Notes: generated by a model from the sequence alone, not told the origin. A stretch of 64,000 nt of DNA from Candidatus Krumholzibacteriota bacterium (GCA_029262065.1 JAJDAC010000048.1:1-64000), one strand, 5' to 3'. Positions 1-9,547 are shown, counted from the stretch's first letter. Translations and numbers: made by a program.

Positions 1-463
1 TGACTACCGACCCGATTACGTTCCCCCACCCCCCGCGCCCCCCCCCCCCCCCCCGGTGGGACCACTTCGCCCCGTTCGAAACGGTGTCTCGAACGGTTTC
101 GACTCCCCGAACTTGGAGTTCTTCGGGTGGTCATATCCCGAATCTGGGTCGCGATGGTCGCTTGGGACATCATCGCGGATCTACTTCGAGCTTGGCGAAG
201 AGATGAACGAAGACCTTGTACTTGAATTCGTCTGTGGCGCTCACGGTTGGCAACCGATCGAGCTATCGTTCAATGGAGTCTATATAGACCACTTGTTTCC
301 GGAGGGTTTTGAGTCTCAAAAGCACTATCTGTCGATTCCCTCAAACATCACGAAGGTAGGTCTGAATTCGATCGGGATCCATGCGCCTGGCGCCGCCATT
401 GCCGGTGGTGGGGACCCACGCGTGCTGGCCGTCAAGTTCGAGTCGCTCCGACTGCAGAGATAG
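1..463 (+). CDS. C-terminal fragment of a DUF7024-like domain protein (5' end outside window)
   Basis: The reading frame is open from the window edge to the TAG at 461-463, so the start is not visible; a GTG at 56 is only the first possible internal start. The visible part resembles the beta-rich sugar-binding-type domain (DUF7024) found at the C-terminus of membrane phosphoglycerol or glycosyl transferases. It has a GWSYPE..SRWS entry motif, an FELGEEM..DLVLEFVC strand pair and a GLNSIGIHAPG turn. The N-terminal part is proline-rich and is encoded across a run of 17 Cs, so a frameshift or assembly error there is possible. Base composition is less GC-rich than the next gene. The family call is by resemblance only. 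Confidence 0.45.
   Translation, partial: DYRPDYVPPPPAPPPPPPVGPLRPVRNGVSNGFDSPNLEFFGWSYPESGSRWSLGTSSRIYFELGEEMNEDLVLEFVCGAHGWQPIELSFNGVYIDHLFPEGFESQKHYLSIPSNITKVGLNSIGIHAPGAAIAGGGDPRVLAVKFESLRLQR
38..54. repeat. C17 homopolymer
   Basis: Seventeen consecutive cytosines lie inside a longer C-rich stretch starting near 23. It sits in the coding frame of the fragment ending at 463, where one base gained or lost would change the frame. It could be a phase-variable tract or a sequencing artefact; the window alone cannot decide. Confidence 0.9.
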
Positions 464-492
464 GACAAGCCGACCTGATCCGGTCTGGCGAT

Positions 493-1875
493 CTAATTCT
501 TGCGCCGCAGAAGGTACATCACGCGTTTCGTCTCCCGCACGTCTTCCCGCGCCAGCGTTTCAAAGTCCTCGGCAAACGCCGCCTCGAACTCGTCCTGCAC
601 ATACCCCGGAAACACGTCTTCCCGCGTGGCCAACAGTCGCTGCACCTGCGAATCTTCCTTCGGAACCCACTCGATGATCAGATGCCGGCCCAGCTGCGCG
701 AACTGTTTCGACAGCCGGTCCAACGGCACGTTGTTGGAAATGGCCAGGTGATGGATGAGCGCCAGCGCCATGACCACGTCGGCCGGTCCGCGCTGGGCCA
801 GCGACATGCGCTCGGTGTGCGCGAACCCCTGCGCGGGGCTGGGGTTGGTGAGATCCATGAGCAACGGATGCACGCTGGTCTCTTTGGCGCGTCGTGCATT
901 GCGGTAGTTGATCTCCACGGCCGAGGGATCGATGTCGGCGGCCACGGTGAACGCGTTGGCCACCGCGGCCAGACGTGAGTAGCGGCCATCGTTGGCGCCC
1001 AGGTCCCACACCGACTGCGGGCTGGTTTTCTGAAGAAACGCCTTCACCAGCTCAGCCTTGTGATCGCCCGCGTCGCCGGAGTAGTTGGTGTCGTTGTAGT
1101 AGTCGGCCCACTCGGTACCGGCGGGTTCCCACTTCAGAGCCTTCACGGCGCCGCGTAGACTATCGATGATGCCCTCGAAGGCGCGCCGGCTGACCTTGGC
1201 CTCACGCTGATTTTCGGTCTTCTTCGCGTACTTCTTCTGGCCCGCGGCGTGTCCGTGGATGTGCATGAGCAAGCCGGGACGCACCTTGGTGCGGGCCGGC
1301 AACAGTTGGCTGGCCAGATCCAATGGCACGCCGTCGATGTGCACGCGTAGCATTTGCAATAGCCGCACGTCGCGGTAGGCCATGAGGGCCAGCGGCGCCA
1401 GGAAGTGCTGGCAGAACTGACGGTAGGCGACCCATGGTTTGCCTTCTTGGTAACGCTCGAAGGAAAGCGTGTCGATGAACACCGGTCGGCCGCGATGAAA
1501 CTGGATGTTGTAGGCGCTGGCGTCTTTCAACGACATGCCCCTGGCCAGCGCCATCGTCTGCACACGTAGGGTAGCCAGGGCCGCGTGACGCAATTGCGAG
1601 AAGCACCACTCGTAGGGGTAGGACACCAGTGAAAGCCGTTCTGGTTTCAGCACGCGGTACGCGGGCGCGTTCAGTGGCGCATCGTCCACTTCTTCGTGCG
1701 GAATCAGCAGCTGTTTTTCGACCAGGTCGGTGTACAAGCCCGACGACATGAGTTGGTCGTAGTCTTCGCGGTACTGTTCGTTTACCTGGCGCAGCAATTC
1801 GCCGTCGCGCCAGAACAGGAACCCGCACGGATCGCGAAACGACCCGCCTTCGACTGCCGATGATGGGTGGGTCAC
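493..1875 (-). CDS. Class I SAM-dependent methyltransferase (NoeA-like)
   Basis: A 460-residue protein with a SAM-binding motif I at about residues 290-300 (WDLGANDGRYSR). It is followed by an acidic strand end (AADIDPSAVE) and a later LIIEWVPKED segment, as in Rossmann-fold methyltransferases. The N-terminal half (FLFWRDGELLRQVN, then a long helical region with FIDTLSFERY) resembles the NoeA-type methyltransferases found near surface-polysaccharide genes. I chose the GTG at 1875 because it overlaps the stop of the small membrane protein gene as GTGA, a junction repeated through this window; an upstream ATG at 1938 would overlap that gene by 67 bases. The substrate is unknown. Confidence 0.75.
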   Translation of the reverse strand: MTHPSSAVEGGSFRDPCGFLFWRDGELLRQVNEQYREDYDQLMSSGLYTDLVEKQLLIPHEEVDDAPLNAPAYRVLKPERLSLVSYPYEWCFSQLRHAALATLRVQTMALARGMSLKDASAYNIQFHRGRPVFIDTLSFERYQEGKPWVAYRQFCQHFLAPLALMAYRDVRLLQMLRVHIDGVPLDLASQLLPARTKVRPGLLMHIHGHAAGQKKYAKKTENQREAKVSRRAFEGIIDSLRGAVKALKWEPAGTEWADYYNDTNYSGDAGDHKAELVKAFLQKTSPQSVWDLGANDGRYSRLAAVANAFTVAADIDPSAVEINYRNARRAKETSVHPLLMDLTNPSPAQGFAHTERMSLAQRGPADVVMALALIHHLAISNNVPLDRLSKQFAQLGRHLIIEWVPKEDSQVQRLLATREDVFPGYVQDEFEAAFAEDFETLAREDVRETKRVMYLLRRKN

Positions 1876-2093
1876 TCGTCCAGGTCGTCGTCTTCGACTT
1901 TGGAACCGCCGCCGAAGATTCCCTTCAGGCGATGCCAATACATCTTGATGGTGACCGACGCGCCCACCAGGCCGGCGATGATCATCTGCACCACGAAGCT
2001 ACCGCTGCCGGGATCCATGTACGCGAACGCCGGGCGGGGAATGGCGGTCAGTAGTACCGCGCACGCCACGAGAATGACTGTAATTCGGAGCAT
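1872..2093 (-). CDS. Small membrane protein with YMDPGSGS motif
   Basis: A 73-residue protein. Residues 1-23 look like a signal peptide ending AFA. It is followed by YMDPGSGS, a hydrophobic segment and a basic MYWHRLKG stretch, with an acidic C-terminus. Short proteins with this MDPG(T/S)GS plus membrane plus YWRRLKG pattern are common beside polysaccharide or phosphatase genes, but their role is not established. The start is the ATG at 2093, directly before the signal peptide; an ATG at 2147 would add 18 polar residues. Its stop overlaps the methyltransferase start, so the two are probably translated together. Confidence 0.65.
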   Translation of the reverse strand: MLRITVILVACAVLLTAIPRPAFAYMDPGSGSFVVQMIIAGLVGASVTIKMYWHRLKGIFGGGSKVEDDDLDE

Positions 2094-2243
2094 TTTGGGC
2101 AACCGTGAAGGGTTGGAGGTCTTCTTGTCAGGGCCGAAGGGTATCACAGAACGTGGGGCGGGTCTCGCCGACGATCAGCCCCGGTTCTGCCGTTTCAGCA
2201 GGCACTCGCGTTGGACGCCTTCACCGAAGGCGGCGACCGTTTG

Positions 2244-3575
2244 TCAGGTGTCGGGCACCGGAATCTGGGGACGAGCGTCGGCGGCGACCGCCGGTAGTTG
2301 TCCCGCAACCGATCGCAAACGCCAGGTCAGGGCCACCCACCCCACCGCGGTGGCCATGAGGGCCCAGGTGACCCACGCGGTGTCGCGCCCAATGATTGGC
2401 TCATCGCGTACCACCAGCTCAAGCCAGGCCAAGAGCATGAGGGCCGACAAAGCCTCTCCCAGGCGCGCACCCATTCCGTCGATGATGACCTTGGCCACCG
2501 CGCGGCGGGCTCGGCCCACGCTCAGGTAGGACTGTTCCCAATTGGAGCGATGGATCGACGACTTGAGGCCGCCCTCGGCCACGCGTAGGCCGGCGCGCAT
2601 GGCGCCCGAAACCGTGGCCACCGCCAACATCACGGCGCCGCCCACCAACGCCAGCGGCAGGATGAGCAGGCTGCCGTACACTCCGGCCATGCGCTGCAGC
2701 CGTGGCATGACGAACAACTGCACCACCAACGCCGCGGTGTTCAATATGAGGTAGAAGTTGGCGAAGAAGTTGGCGTTCTGTCGTCCGTTGTTTCCCGAGG
2801 TGGCCGCCGCCAGGTAGAACTGGAACTCCACCAGCACGCCCACGAGGGCCGCCAGCACGGCCAGGGCAAACATGAGCCCGGACGTGCGATTGCGCAGCAC
2901 GTCGAGGTAGTCGCGGCGGGTGATGTCGGTCTTGGCCAAGGGTGTTGTTGCACCCGGTAGGTCCTGGATTACCGGAGCTGGATACCTGCGTTGCGCGCGG
3001 GCCATGACAAGCACCGACGTGAGCAGGACGAGCACCCCGAGAAACAGGAACGCCTGCGGTGGAACAAAGTTGGCGGCTGCCTTGGCCACCAGTCCGCCCA
3101 GGATTCCTCCCAATATCGATCCCGCGCCCACGCGTGCGTAGGCTCGGGCGAGGGCGGGGGTGGGTGCGTCTTCGAGTAGATCGGCCATCAACAACCACGC
3201 CAGCGAGAACATGACGCCCCAGGCCACGGGTACGTACATGAAGAACAGGGTGTTGAGCCAGCCGCCGCCCGCTGTGGCCGTGAACGAGTACACCAGCAGT
3301 CCGACCGACAGAATCAATGGACCCAACAGCCGGGCCGAGCGTGGGCCGACGCGTCGCATGAGCTCGAGCGTGAACACGGCCATGGGGCTGGCCATGACCG
3401 TAATACCCAGATAGGCCCAGGGGAGCTGGAACAAACCGCGCTCCTGGAAGTACAGGGCATCACGGCCGGTTTTGGTAAGAATGAAGGCGGCCGTCATGAG
3501 CAGCAGCGCCAGAGCCACGGGACGAGTCCGTGATTCAAACTCGGCATTCGCTGTAACTTGTTGTGAAGATGTCAT
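2244..3575 (-). CDS. Membrane transporter, nucleotide (NTP/NDP) carrier / MFS-like
   Basis: A 443-residue integral membrane protein with about 11-12 hydrophobic segments. The first membrane span contains FILTKTGRDALYF, and the helical organisation resembles the bacterial ATP:ADP-antiporter-like branch related to the major facilitator fold. There is no soluble domain. ATG start at 3575; it is divergent from the metallopeptidase at 3740. The substrate cannot be deduced. A member of this broad family used to import nucleotides would normally be seen in intracellular bacteria, but free-living bacteria also carry distant homologues, so I do not infer a parasitic life style. Confidence 0.6.
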   Translation of the reverse strand: MTSSQQVTANAEFESRTRPVALALLLMTAAFILTKTGRDALYFQERGLFQLPWAYLGITVMASPMAVFTLELMRRVGPRSARLLGPLILSVGLLVYSFTATAGGGWLNTLFFMYVPVAWGVMFSLAWLLMADLLEDAPTPALARAYARVGAGSILGGILGGLVAKAAANFVPPQAFLFLGVLVLLTSVLVMARAQRRYPAPVIQDLPGATTPLAKTDITRRDYLDVLRNRTSGLMFALAVLAALVGVLVEFQFYLAAATSGNNGRQNANFFANFYLILNTAALVVQLFVMPRLQRMAGVYGSLLILPLALVGGAVMLAVATVSGAMRAGLRVAEGGLKSSIHRSNWEQSYLSVGRARRAVAKVIIDGMGARLGEALSALMLLAWLELVVRDEPIIGRDTAWVTWALMATAVGWVALTWRLRSVAGQLPAVAADARPQIPVPDT

Positions 3576-3739
3576 TTATAAAGACTCTCACGGCCTCGGG
3601 GTGCGTGGGGGAGCGGAAATGCTCTATCCTGGCGCATTGGGTCTACATCCAGTCTGAGCATCCTGTGACACCTTGCCCCCAGAAATCTGGGGCCCGCCGC
3701 GACGAAGTCGAAGAATACTCACGAGGGAGATTGGAAACA

Positions 3740-5422
3740 ATGCGTCGACGGATTACGAGATTCGGCCTGGGGCTAACACTTTGCGCCACGGTCGTGCTTC
3801 CCGCTCTGGCCGAGCACCACGAAGGGCTCCACATGGTCGACGACATCGAGGCGCGTCGCGAGCAGTTCATGCCCCAGAAGCTTACGGCCAAGCTCGATCA
3901 TCTCTCGCCCGGCGACCGCAAGGCCCTCGATTTACTGATCGATGCCGCCGACGTGATGGATGTGATCTTCCGTCAGCAGGCCTGGGCCGGAAACGCCGAG
4001 TTCGCGAAGAAGCTGGAAGCGCTCGAAGGTCCGCAGGCGCAGGCCGCGCGGGACTACTACCGCATTATGTATGGTCCGTGGGACCGCCTGGTCGCGCGCG
4101 AAACCTTTATTGGCGACGCGAAGCATCCGGCCGGGGCGGGTTATTACCCCGAAGACATGACCAAGGAAGAGTTCGAGGGTTGGCTGGCGGCGCATCCCGA
4201 GGACGAAGAAGCGTTTCAGGGTCTGCATACGGTCATTCGTCGCGACGGCGATAAGCTGGTCGCCATTCCCTACCGTGAGTTCTACAGCGAGTTGAAGCAG
4301 GCGGCCGATCTGGTGAACAAGGCGGCGCAGGCCGCTTCGACGCCCAGCCTGAAGAAATACCTGACTTCGCGCGCCAAGGCGTTTCTCACCGACGACTACT
4401 ACCAGTCGGACATGGACTGGATGGATCTGGACGGCGATCTGGAAATCGTCATTGGTCCCTACGAGACCTACGAAGACGAGATGTTCGGATACAAGGCCGC
4501 GTTCGAGGCCTTCCTATGTGTAGTGGACCCCGACGACTCGGCGGCCCTGGCGCTCTACAAAGATGAGCTTCCCTGGCTCGAGCGGAATCTGCCCATTCCC
4601 GACGAGCACAAGAATCTCGACCGCGGTAGCGAGTCGCCCATTCGCGTGGCCGACGAGGTCTACACCGGTGGCGACACGCGCGCGGGGGTGCAGACCATTG
4701 CTTTCAACCTGCCCAACGACGAGCGCGTGCGCGAGGCCAAGGGATCGAAGAAGGTCCTGCTGAAGAACATGATGCAGGCCAAGTACGACGCCATTTTGGT
4801 GCCCATTTCCCAGTACGCGTTGCCCGAAGGCACGCAGGACCTGGTGAGCTTCGACGCCTACTTCAACTTCGTACTGTTCCACGAACTGTCGCACGGCCTG
4901 GGTCCGGGCGTGATCGAGAAGGACGGCGAGGAAACCGAAGTACGGATGGAACTGAAGGATCTGTATTCACCGCTCGAAGAAGCCAAGGCCGATGTAATGG
5001 GCATGTGGGCCCTGTACGAACTGGCCGACAAAGGCGTTATCGAGGCCAGCCTGGTGGACAACCTGGCCTGGACGGTGGTGCCCGGACTGTTCCGTTCGGC
5101 GCGCTTCGGCGTGACCGAGGCGCACGGCCTGGGTGTGGTGTGCCAGTTCAGCTATCTGTTGGAAAAAGGTGCGCTGGCCGCAACCACCGATGGTCGCCTA
5201 CGACCTGTGCTCGCGAAGTGGCGCGACGGTGTGCGTGACCTGTGCCGCGACCTGACCATGCTGCAGGCGCACGGCGACTACGATGCAGCCAAGGCCTGGG
5301 TCGACAAGTACGGCAAGGTGCCGCCGACCATGCAGAAGATCCTGGACTCGTTGGGCGAAATTCCCGTGGATGTGGATCCGGTCTATCCCATCGCCGAAGC
5401 GGCGGGCCACCAACGCTCCTGA
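3740..5422 (+). CDS. Secreted M49-like zinc metallopeptidase (dipeptidyl-peptidase III family)
   Basis: A 560-residue protein with a signal peptide (residues 1-23, ending ALA). The metal-binding motif HELSH lies at 381-385 and is followed by GLGPG; a LEEAKAD motif at 412-418 probably supplies the third ligand glutamate. The HE..HGLG plus EEA(K/R)AD pair is characteristic of bacterial M49-related peptidases. Eukaryotic DPP III has a one-residue-longer HEXXGH motif. The start is the ATG at 3740, preceded by a GAGGGAGA ribosome site and directly followed by the signal sequence; the frame is open further upstream but has no signal there. It likely cleaves peptides in the periplasm. Confidence 0.75.
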   Translation: MRRRITRFGLGLTLCATVVLPALAEHHEGLHMVDDIEARREQFMPQKLTAKLDHLSPGDRKALDLLIDAADVMDVIFRQQAWAGNAEFAKKLEALEGPQAQAARDYYRIMYGPWDRLVARETFIGDAKHPAGAGYYPEDMTKEEFEGWLAAHPEDEEAFQGLHTVIRRDGDKLVAIPYREFYSELKQAADLVNKAAQAASTPSLKKYLTSRAKAFLTDDYYQSDMDWMDLDGDLEIVIGPYETYEDEMFGYKAAFEAFLCVVDPDDSAALALYKDELPWLERNLPIPDEHKNLDRGSESPIRVADEVYTGGDTRAGVQTIAFNLPNDERVREAKGSKKVLLKNMMQAKYDAILVPISQYALPEGTQDLVSFDAYFNFVLFHELSHGLGPGVIEKDGEETEVRMELKDLYSPLEEAKADVMGMWALYELADKGVIEASLVDNLAWTVVPGLFRSARFGVTEAHGLGVVCQFSYLLEKGALAATTDGRLRPVLAKWRDGVRDLCRDLTMLQAHGDYDAAKAWVDKYGKVPPTMQKILDSLGEIPVDVDPVYPIAEAAGHQRS

Positions 5423-5448
5423 GAATCAGGGGACGTAGCTAGACAAGA

Positions 5449-5481
5449 AGAAAGCCGCCGATCGGACATCGGCGGCTTTCT
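5449..5481. terminator. Bidirectional intrinsic terminator
   Basis: A 14-bp perfect stem (5449-5462 with 5468-5481) encloses a 5-base loop, with A-rich sequence on the left and TCTT on the right. It sits between the convergent ends of the metallopeptidase gene (5422) and the large secreted protein gene (5501), so it can stop transcription from both sides. Confidence 0.85.
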
Positions 5482-5500
5482 CTTATCTTGTTTCGGCGGC

Positions 5501-8500
5501 TTACTTGGTCAGTGCAATCTTTTGCACCCGCGCCTTCCCCAGCGACAGTAGCCGCACGAAGTACACGCCCGACGCGACCGACTGCCCGTCGTCGTCCTGG
5601 CCCGCCCACACTCTATCGTGCCGCCCGGCGTCGAGTACGTCGTCCACTACCGTCTTCACCAACCGGCCCCGGATGTCGTGCACGGTCAGGCGCACATGAC
5701 CGCTGGCCGGAAGTCCAAAGCGCAGCGTGGTGCGCGGGTTGAACGGGTTGGGCACATTCTCCACCAGCTCTACCTTGGTGGGTTTGGACGAGGGTGAATC
5801 CGACGTCGAGCCGTCGTCCGACACCGACGTACTGGTTCCGCCCGAAATCGTGACCATGTCCACATGCTGCGTGTACCCAAACAGCGGTCCCACCGCGGTC
5901 AACGCGTTCAGGTCCAGCCGCTGCACGGCGCCGAACTGAGGCCCCAGGTACAGCTCGTCTCCCGACGTCACGGTCATTCCGTAGAACGGGTCGTTGCTGG
6001 GCGTGACCGTGTTCAGGTCGGCCACCACGGTCGTGTGCACTCCCGTGGCGCGATCCACCTTCGCCAGCGGCCGCGGTGTACCGGTTCCGAACGTGAACGC
6101 GCTGACCAGGTAGTCACCGTCGTTGGCCATTGCGATGCCCCAGTAGCCGGGAAACGCAGGGTCGTCGTAGACCTGCACGGTGGCGAAGTTGGCGGTGTCG
6201 ATGCGCACGATGCCGCCGACGTTGCTGGTGGCGGCCAGGTGGCCGTCGGTGCCCAGCACGATCTGCCGGAAGGCGGAATACGTAGGAGTGGCTGGAGCCG
6301 GCGTGTCGTCGAAGACCACGTCGATGGCTCCGGTGCCCGGATTCCACCGGCGGATGCGCCCGTAGTTGAAGGGCGCCGCGAATTCGCTGCCCGCCAGGTA
6401 CACGTCGCCGGTGGCCTCATCGACCGCCGCGTCGTACAGGTTGTTGATGTTCATGTTGCTGCGGAAGTAGTCGTCGCCGTAGATCTCGATGTTCAGCGTG
6501 TCGGGATTGAAGCGAACCGTCGGCACCCCGAGGATCCAGATGTCGCCGTTTGCTCCCCCGGCTAGCCCCCAGAATATCTCGAAGCTCGCGCACAGATACT
6601 CTTCGAGCGTGCTGCTGCCTCCCACCTCGTGGCGGAACAACCCGTTGAACGGCGTCAGTCCCAGTACGTGCTCGGTTGACAACGTCTCGGGCAGGGCCAG
6701 CACGTTCGCGTTGGCGTTTACCGCGTTGGCGCAGTTGCCGAAACTGCCATTCACCGACACGAAGCTCGAGCAGGGTCCCGTTGCGGGGTACTCCACCTGG
6801 AAATCGATGACCACCGATTGCTGCGGCTGAAGGTCTCCCGTCCAACCGATGGTTTGCGTACCGGCGTCGTAGGTGGTACCCGCCGGTGGCGAGCCCACGA
6901 ACGGTGGGTTGCCCACCGGGTTCAGGTCGGTGGGTATGGGCACGTTCACCACCACACCGGTTTGTACGGTGGCGTAGTTGTTGGTAATGGTGACCTGCGC
7001 GGGAAACGTCATACCCTTGCGTACCAGCGTGGTCGGTCCGATGAATCCGGCCGACGTCACGGTGAGCGTGGGAAAGTCCAGAGACACCGTCATGGGGACC
7101 GGGCCCAGGGTGAATTGCGCCGGTGGCGTGGCCGTGCCCACCACTGCGTTGCAGTTGTTGCGTAGGTTGAAGGCGTTGCCCCGATTCAGGCCGTCCACGG
7201 TCGAGTTCTGGTTGCGGCACTCGGGAATGCGCGTGCGCAGGACGATCGAAATGGTGGAGCTGGCGGGAATGTCTCCTGTCCAGGTAAGGAAGTTCGTTCC
7301 GGTGAGCGCACCTCCGGCGGCGTCGATCACCGAATCGAACTGCGCCACGTCACCGGCCCAGAACGACATGGTGATGTTCTCGCGTAGTTCGGCCACCGCG
7401 TTGGTCAGGTCGATGGTGTGGGTGATGGTTTCGTTGTTCAGCAGCTGGCCGCCGTTGTCGTCGACCGAGGTGATGGCCACGGTGATGGGGTCGGTCGACG
7501 GTTGGGGAATCGACGTGGCCACGGTGTTGCTGCCGAATACCGTGGCTTCGGTGGCCACCACCGAGTAGCCGGTCACCGAGATGTTCGGGGTGCCGCACGC
7601 GACCGTAACGGTAAACGACACCGATCCCGATCCCGGGCTCAGCGTGCCCAGCGACCAGCGCACCAACGATCCCGACAGGAAACCGCCGTTGGTGGCGCTT
7701 ACGAGTGCAGATCCGGACGGCAGCGGGCAGTTCACGAATACGTTCGTGGCGGGACCGGTGCCGGTATTGGAGTAGTTGAGCGTGTACACGATGGGCTGGG
7801 CGACGGGGGCCGTGGACGGTCCGGCGGCCGAGATGCTCAGCACCGGACCCGGCGGCGGCGGGCAATTGACCGCGGCGCACGTGCTGTTGGCGCCCTGCCA
7901 GGTGCCCATGACCACCGCCGACTCACAGCTGAGCTCGGTGATGTTGTCCAGGCAGCTGCCGTCCTGGAGGCAGCAGGCACCCACGTCGGGCGGTAGGGTC
8001 TGGCAATCGTCGATGGCGAACTGGGTAACGGGCGAGCCGTTCAGCGTGACTTCGATATCGAGATTGCTGCCGTTGATGACCGACGAGGCGTCGGCCACGC
8101 CGGGTCCCAGCTGCAGCAGGGTCGCGCCGCCGTTGGAACCGGTGGCGAAGTCGTCCTGGCACAGTTCGATGACCGCATAGTCGGAAAGATTGTCGAAATC
8201 GCCCAGGTCGTGTTGCACGAACGCGGCTCGTCCGCCCGGTTCGAAGGTGATCTGGCCCACGCCGTTGAACACCACGTTGTTGGTGTATCCGGTGGTCCCG
8301 CTGGACATCTCGACCCAGAAGATGTCCTGGTCGCCGGTGATGAAGTCACCGTCACCGACGATCGCCGCGAAGGCCACGTCGGGGAAGGGCGTGTAGTCGA
8401 AGAACTGGTGCTGCGCGATGCCGTCGGGGAAGCACTCGCCCTCGATTACGGGGATAAGCGGCTGTCCGCTCGTGGCGGGAATCTTGTAGATATAGACTCG

Positions 8501-8797
8501 AGGGCCCGTGCAGCCGCTGACCGCCGTACCGAAGACGTACACGTACTTCCGGCTGGGGGTCAGGAAGTCGTTGCGGGCGGTGATCTGGGTGAGAACCGCA
8601 TTGGGAATGGGGTGCACGGGCTCGCCGGGGTCGAGCGTGCCGCTGCCGTCGGCGTCGATCAGGTAGTTCGTGGCCGTGACGTCGGTGGCAATGGGGGAAG
8701 CCCAGGGCTGACCGGGAACGTACGGGCTCTGGGCTCGCGCCGCGTCCGGGGCCAGTAGAACGGTGAGGGCGAAGATGAGAAACACGAAGCGGGGCAT
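5501..8797 (-). CDS. Large secreted protein with DUF11-like domain and C-terminal FlgD-type Ig sorting domain
   Basis: A 1098-residue exported protein. Signal peptide at residues 1-22 (ending ARA). A DADGSGTLDPGEP segment resembles a dockerin-type calcium loop. A Cys-rich module (GACCLQDGSC ... GTWQGANSTC) resembles a motif seen in planctomycete and FCB secreted proteins. It is followed by DUF11-like Ig repeats (VLSISAAGPSTAPVAQP) and a beta-propeller-like stretch. The last ~75 residues match the FlgD Ig domain used as a C-terminal sorting tail in FCB bacteria (FNPRTTLRFGLP, VYFVRL). Start at ATG 8797, directly after GGGAGGAAG. Probably a surface or matrix protein; no enzymatic motif seen. 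Confidence 0.8.
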   Translation of the reverse strand: MPRFVFLIFALTVLLAPDAARAQSPYVPGQPWASPIATDVTATNYLIDADGSGTLDPGEPVHPIPNAVLTQITARNDFLTPSRKYVYVFGTAVSGCTGPRVYIYKIPATSGQPLIPVIEGECFPDGIAQHQFFDYTPFPDVAFAAIVGDGDFITGDQDIFWVEMSSGTTGYTNNVVFNGVGQITFEPGGRAAFVQHDLGDFDNLSDYAVIELCQDDFATGSNGGATLLQLGPGVADASSVINGSNLDIEVTLNGSPVTQFAIDDCQTLPPDVGACCLQDGSCLDNITELSCESAVVMGTWQGANSTCAAVNCPPPPGPVLSISAAGPSTAPVAQPIVYTLNYSNTGTGPATNVFVNCPLPSGSALVSATNGGFLSGSLVRWSLGTLSPGSGSVSFTVTVACGTPNISVTGYSVVATEATVFGSNTVATSIPQPSTDPITVAITSVDDNGGQLLNNETITHTIDLTNAVAELRENITMSFWAGDVAQFDSVIDAAGGALTGTNFLTWTGDIPASSTISIVLRTRIPECRNQNSTVDGLNRGNAFNLRNNCNAVVGTATPPAQFTLGPVPMTVSLDFPTLTVTSAGFIGPTTLVRKGMTFPAQVTITNNYATVQTGVVVNVPIPTDLNPVGNPPFVGSPPAGTTYDAGTQTIGWTGDLQPQQSVVIDFQVEYPATGPCSSFVSVNGSFGNCANAVNANANVLALPETLSTEHVLGLTPFNGLFRHEVGGSSTLEEYLCASFEIFWGLAGGANGDIWILGVPTVRFNPDTLNIEIYGDDYFRSNMNINNLYDAAVDEATGDVYLAGSEFAAPFNYGRIRRWNPGTGAIDVVFDDTPAPATPTYSAFRQIVLGTDGHLAATSNVGGIVRIDTANFATVQVYDDPAFPGYWGIAMANDGDYLVSAFTFGTGTPRPLAKVDRATGVHTTVVADLNTVTPSNDPFYGMTVTSGDELYLGPQFGAVQRLDLNALTAVGPLFGYTQHVDMVTISGGTSTSVSDDGSTSDSPSSKPTKVELVENVPNPFNPRTTLRFGLPASGHVRLTVHDIRGRLVKTVVDDVLDAGRHDRVWAGQDDDGQSVASGVYFVRLLSLGKARVQKIALTK

Positions 8798-8806
8798 GGA
8801 CTTCCT

Positions 8807-8857
8807 CCCAAGAAGAAATGATCCGGACCGGTCGAATTCCGGTGGATACTTCTTGGG
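8807..8857 (-). promoter_or_regulatory. Leader hairpin overlapping the ribosome binding site of the 1098-aa protein
   Basis: A perfect 9-bp inverted repeat (CCCAAGAAG at 8807-8815, CTTCTTGGG at 8849-8857) encloses a shorter CCGG...CCGG stem. Read on the minus strand, the proximal arm contains the GGG of the GGGAGG Shine-Dalgarno just before ATG 8797, so a folded leader would partly mask it. Translational control is an inference. Confidence 0.5.
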
Positions 8858-8959
8858 ATGCATCCCACACGTGTGAATCACGAACCGGATCGCAAAAAAA
8901 ATGCACGACAGGCGCGATCATCGCTTGGCGAATTGCGGCGCATGCGTTAGACGGGAGGC

Positions 8960-9544
8960 ATGCCGAACCAACCCGTACTTATGACCACCGCACCCATCCC
9001 TTCTCAGTTCCATTCCTTCCTTGGGAACGGACCATTCGAAACGTGCGTCATGTGCGAACGTCCCCTGCGTACGCCGGGGACGCAGTACCTCGTAGAAAAG
9101 GCGTATCGTGAGAACGAGACCATCTACGAGTACGCACAGTGCCTCGATTGCTTCATGGAGATGCACGAAGAGATCTCGCCCGAGTCGCAGGCCTGCATCG
9201 ACGAGTACTTCGAAAAGCGAATAAATTTCGAAAGCCGGCAGCTACTGTTGCGCGACGGCATCAATTCCACGCTCAACGTGGACGACTGGCTCGCGCATTG
9301 CGTGGTCACGCGCATGCCCCGCTCCGAGTGCATCGACTACACGGCGTACGCGCTGTGTGATGGTCCGCGTCTGGTGCTGTGCGATCTGCCCTACATCGTG
9401 AGCGGGCAGTCGATGGAGGAAGTGGTGAGCTTGCTGTCCACCAGCACGCGCGACCGGTTGACCGAGTTCAACGATCGGTACCTGGGGCTGCCCACCGAGT
9501 ACATGGACATTCCGCGCGACAATCTCGTGCCGGGGCTGCTGTAG
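8960..9544 (+). CDS. Hypothetical Cys-rich protein with two CxxC knuckles
   Basis: A 194-residue soluble protein of unknown function. The N-terminal half holds CVMCERPL (about residue 31) and CLDCFMEMHEE (about residue 63), two CxxC pairs spaced as in a zinc ribbon. The rest is mixed alpha/beta without a recognisable domain; further Cys residues occur in the central part. ATG start at 8960, preceded by GGGAGGC. It stands alone between a divergent secreted-protein gene and a convergent SafE-like gene only 3 bases from its stop. I do not recognise the family. Confidence 0.6.
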   Translation: MPNQPVLMTTAPIPSQFHSFLGNGPFETCVMCERPLRTPGTQYLVEKAYRENETIYEYAQCLDCFMEMHEEISPESQACIDEYFEKRINFESRQLLLRDGINSTLNVDDWLAHCVVTRMPRSECIDYTAYALCDGPRLVLCDLPYIVSGQSMEEVVSLLSTSTRDRLTEFNDRYLGLPTEYMDIPRDNLVPGLL

Positions 9545-9547
9545 GCC

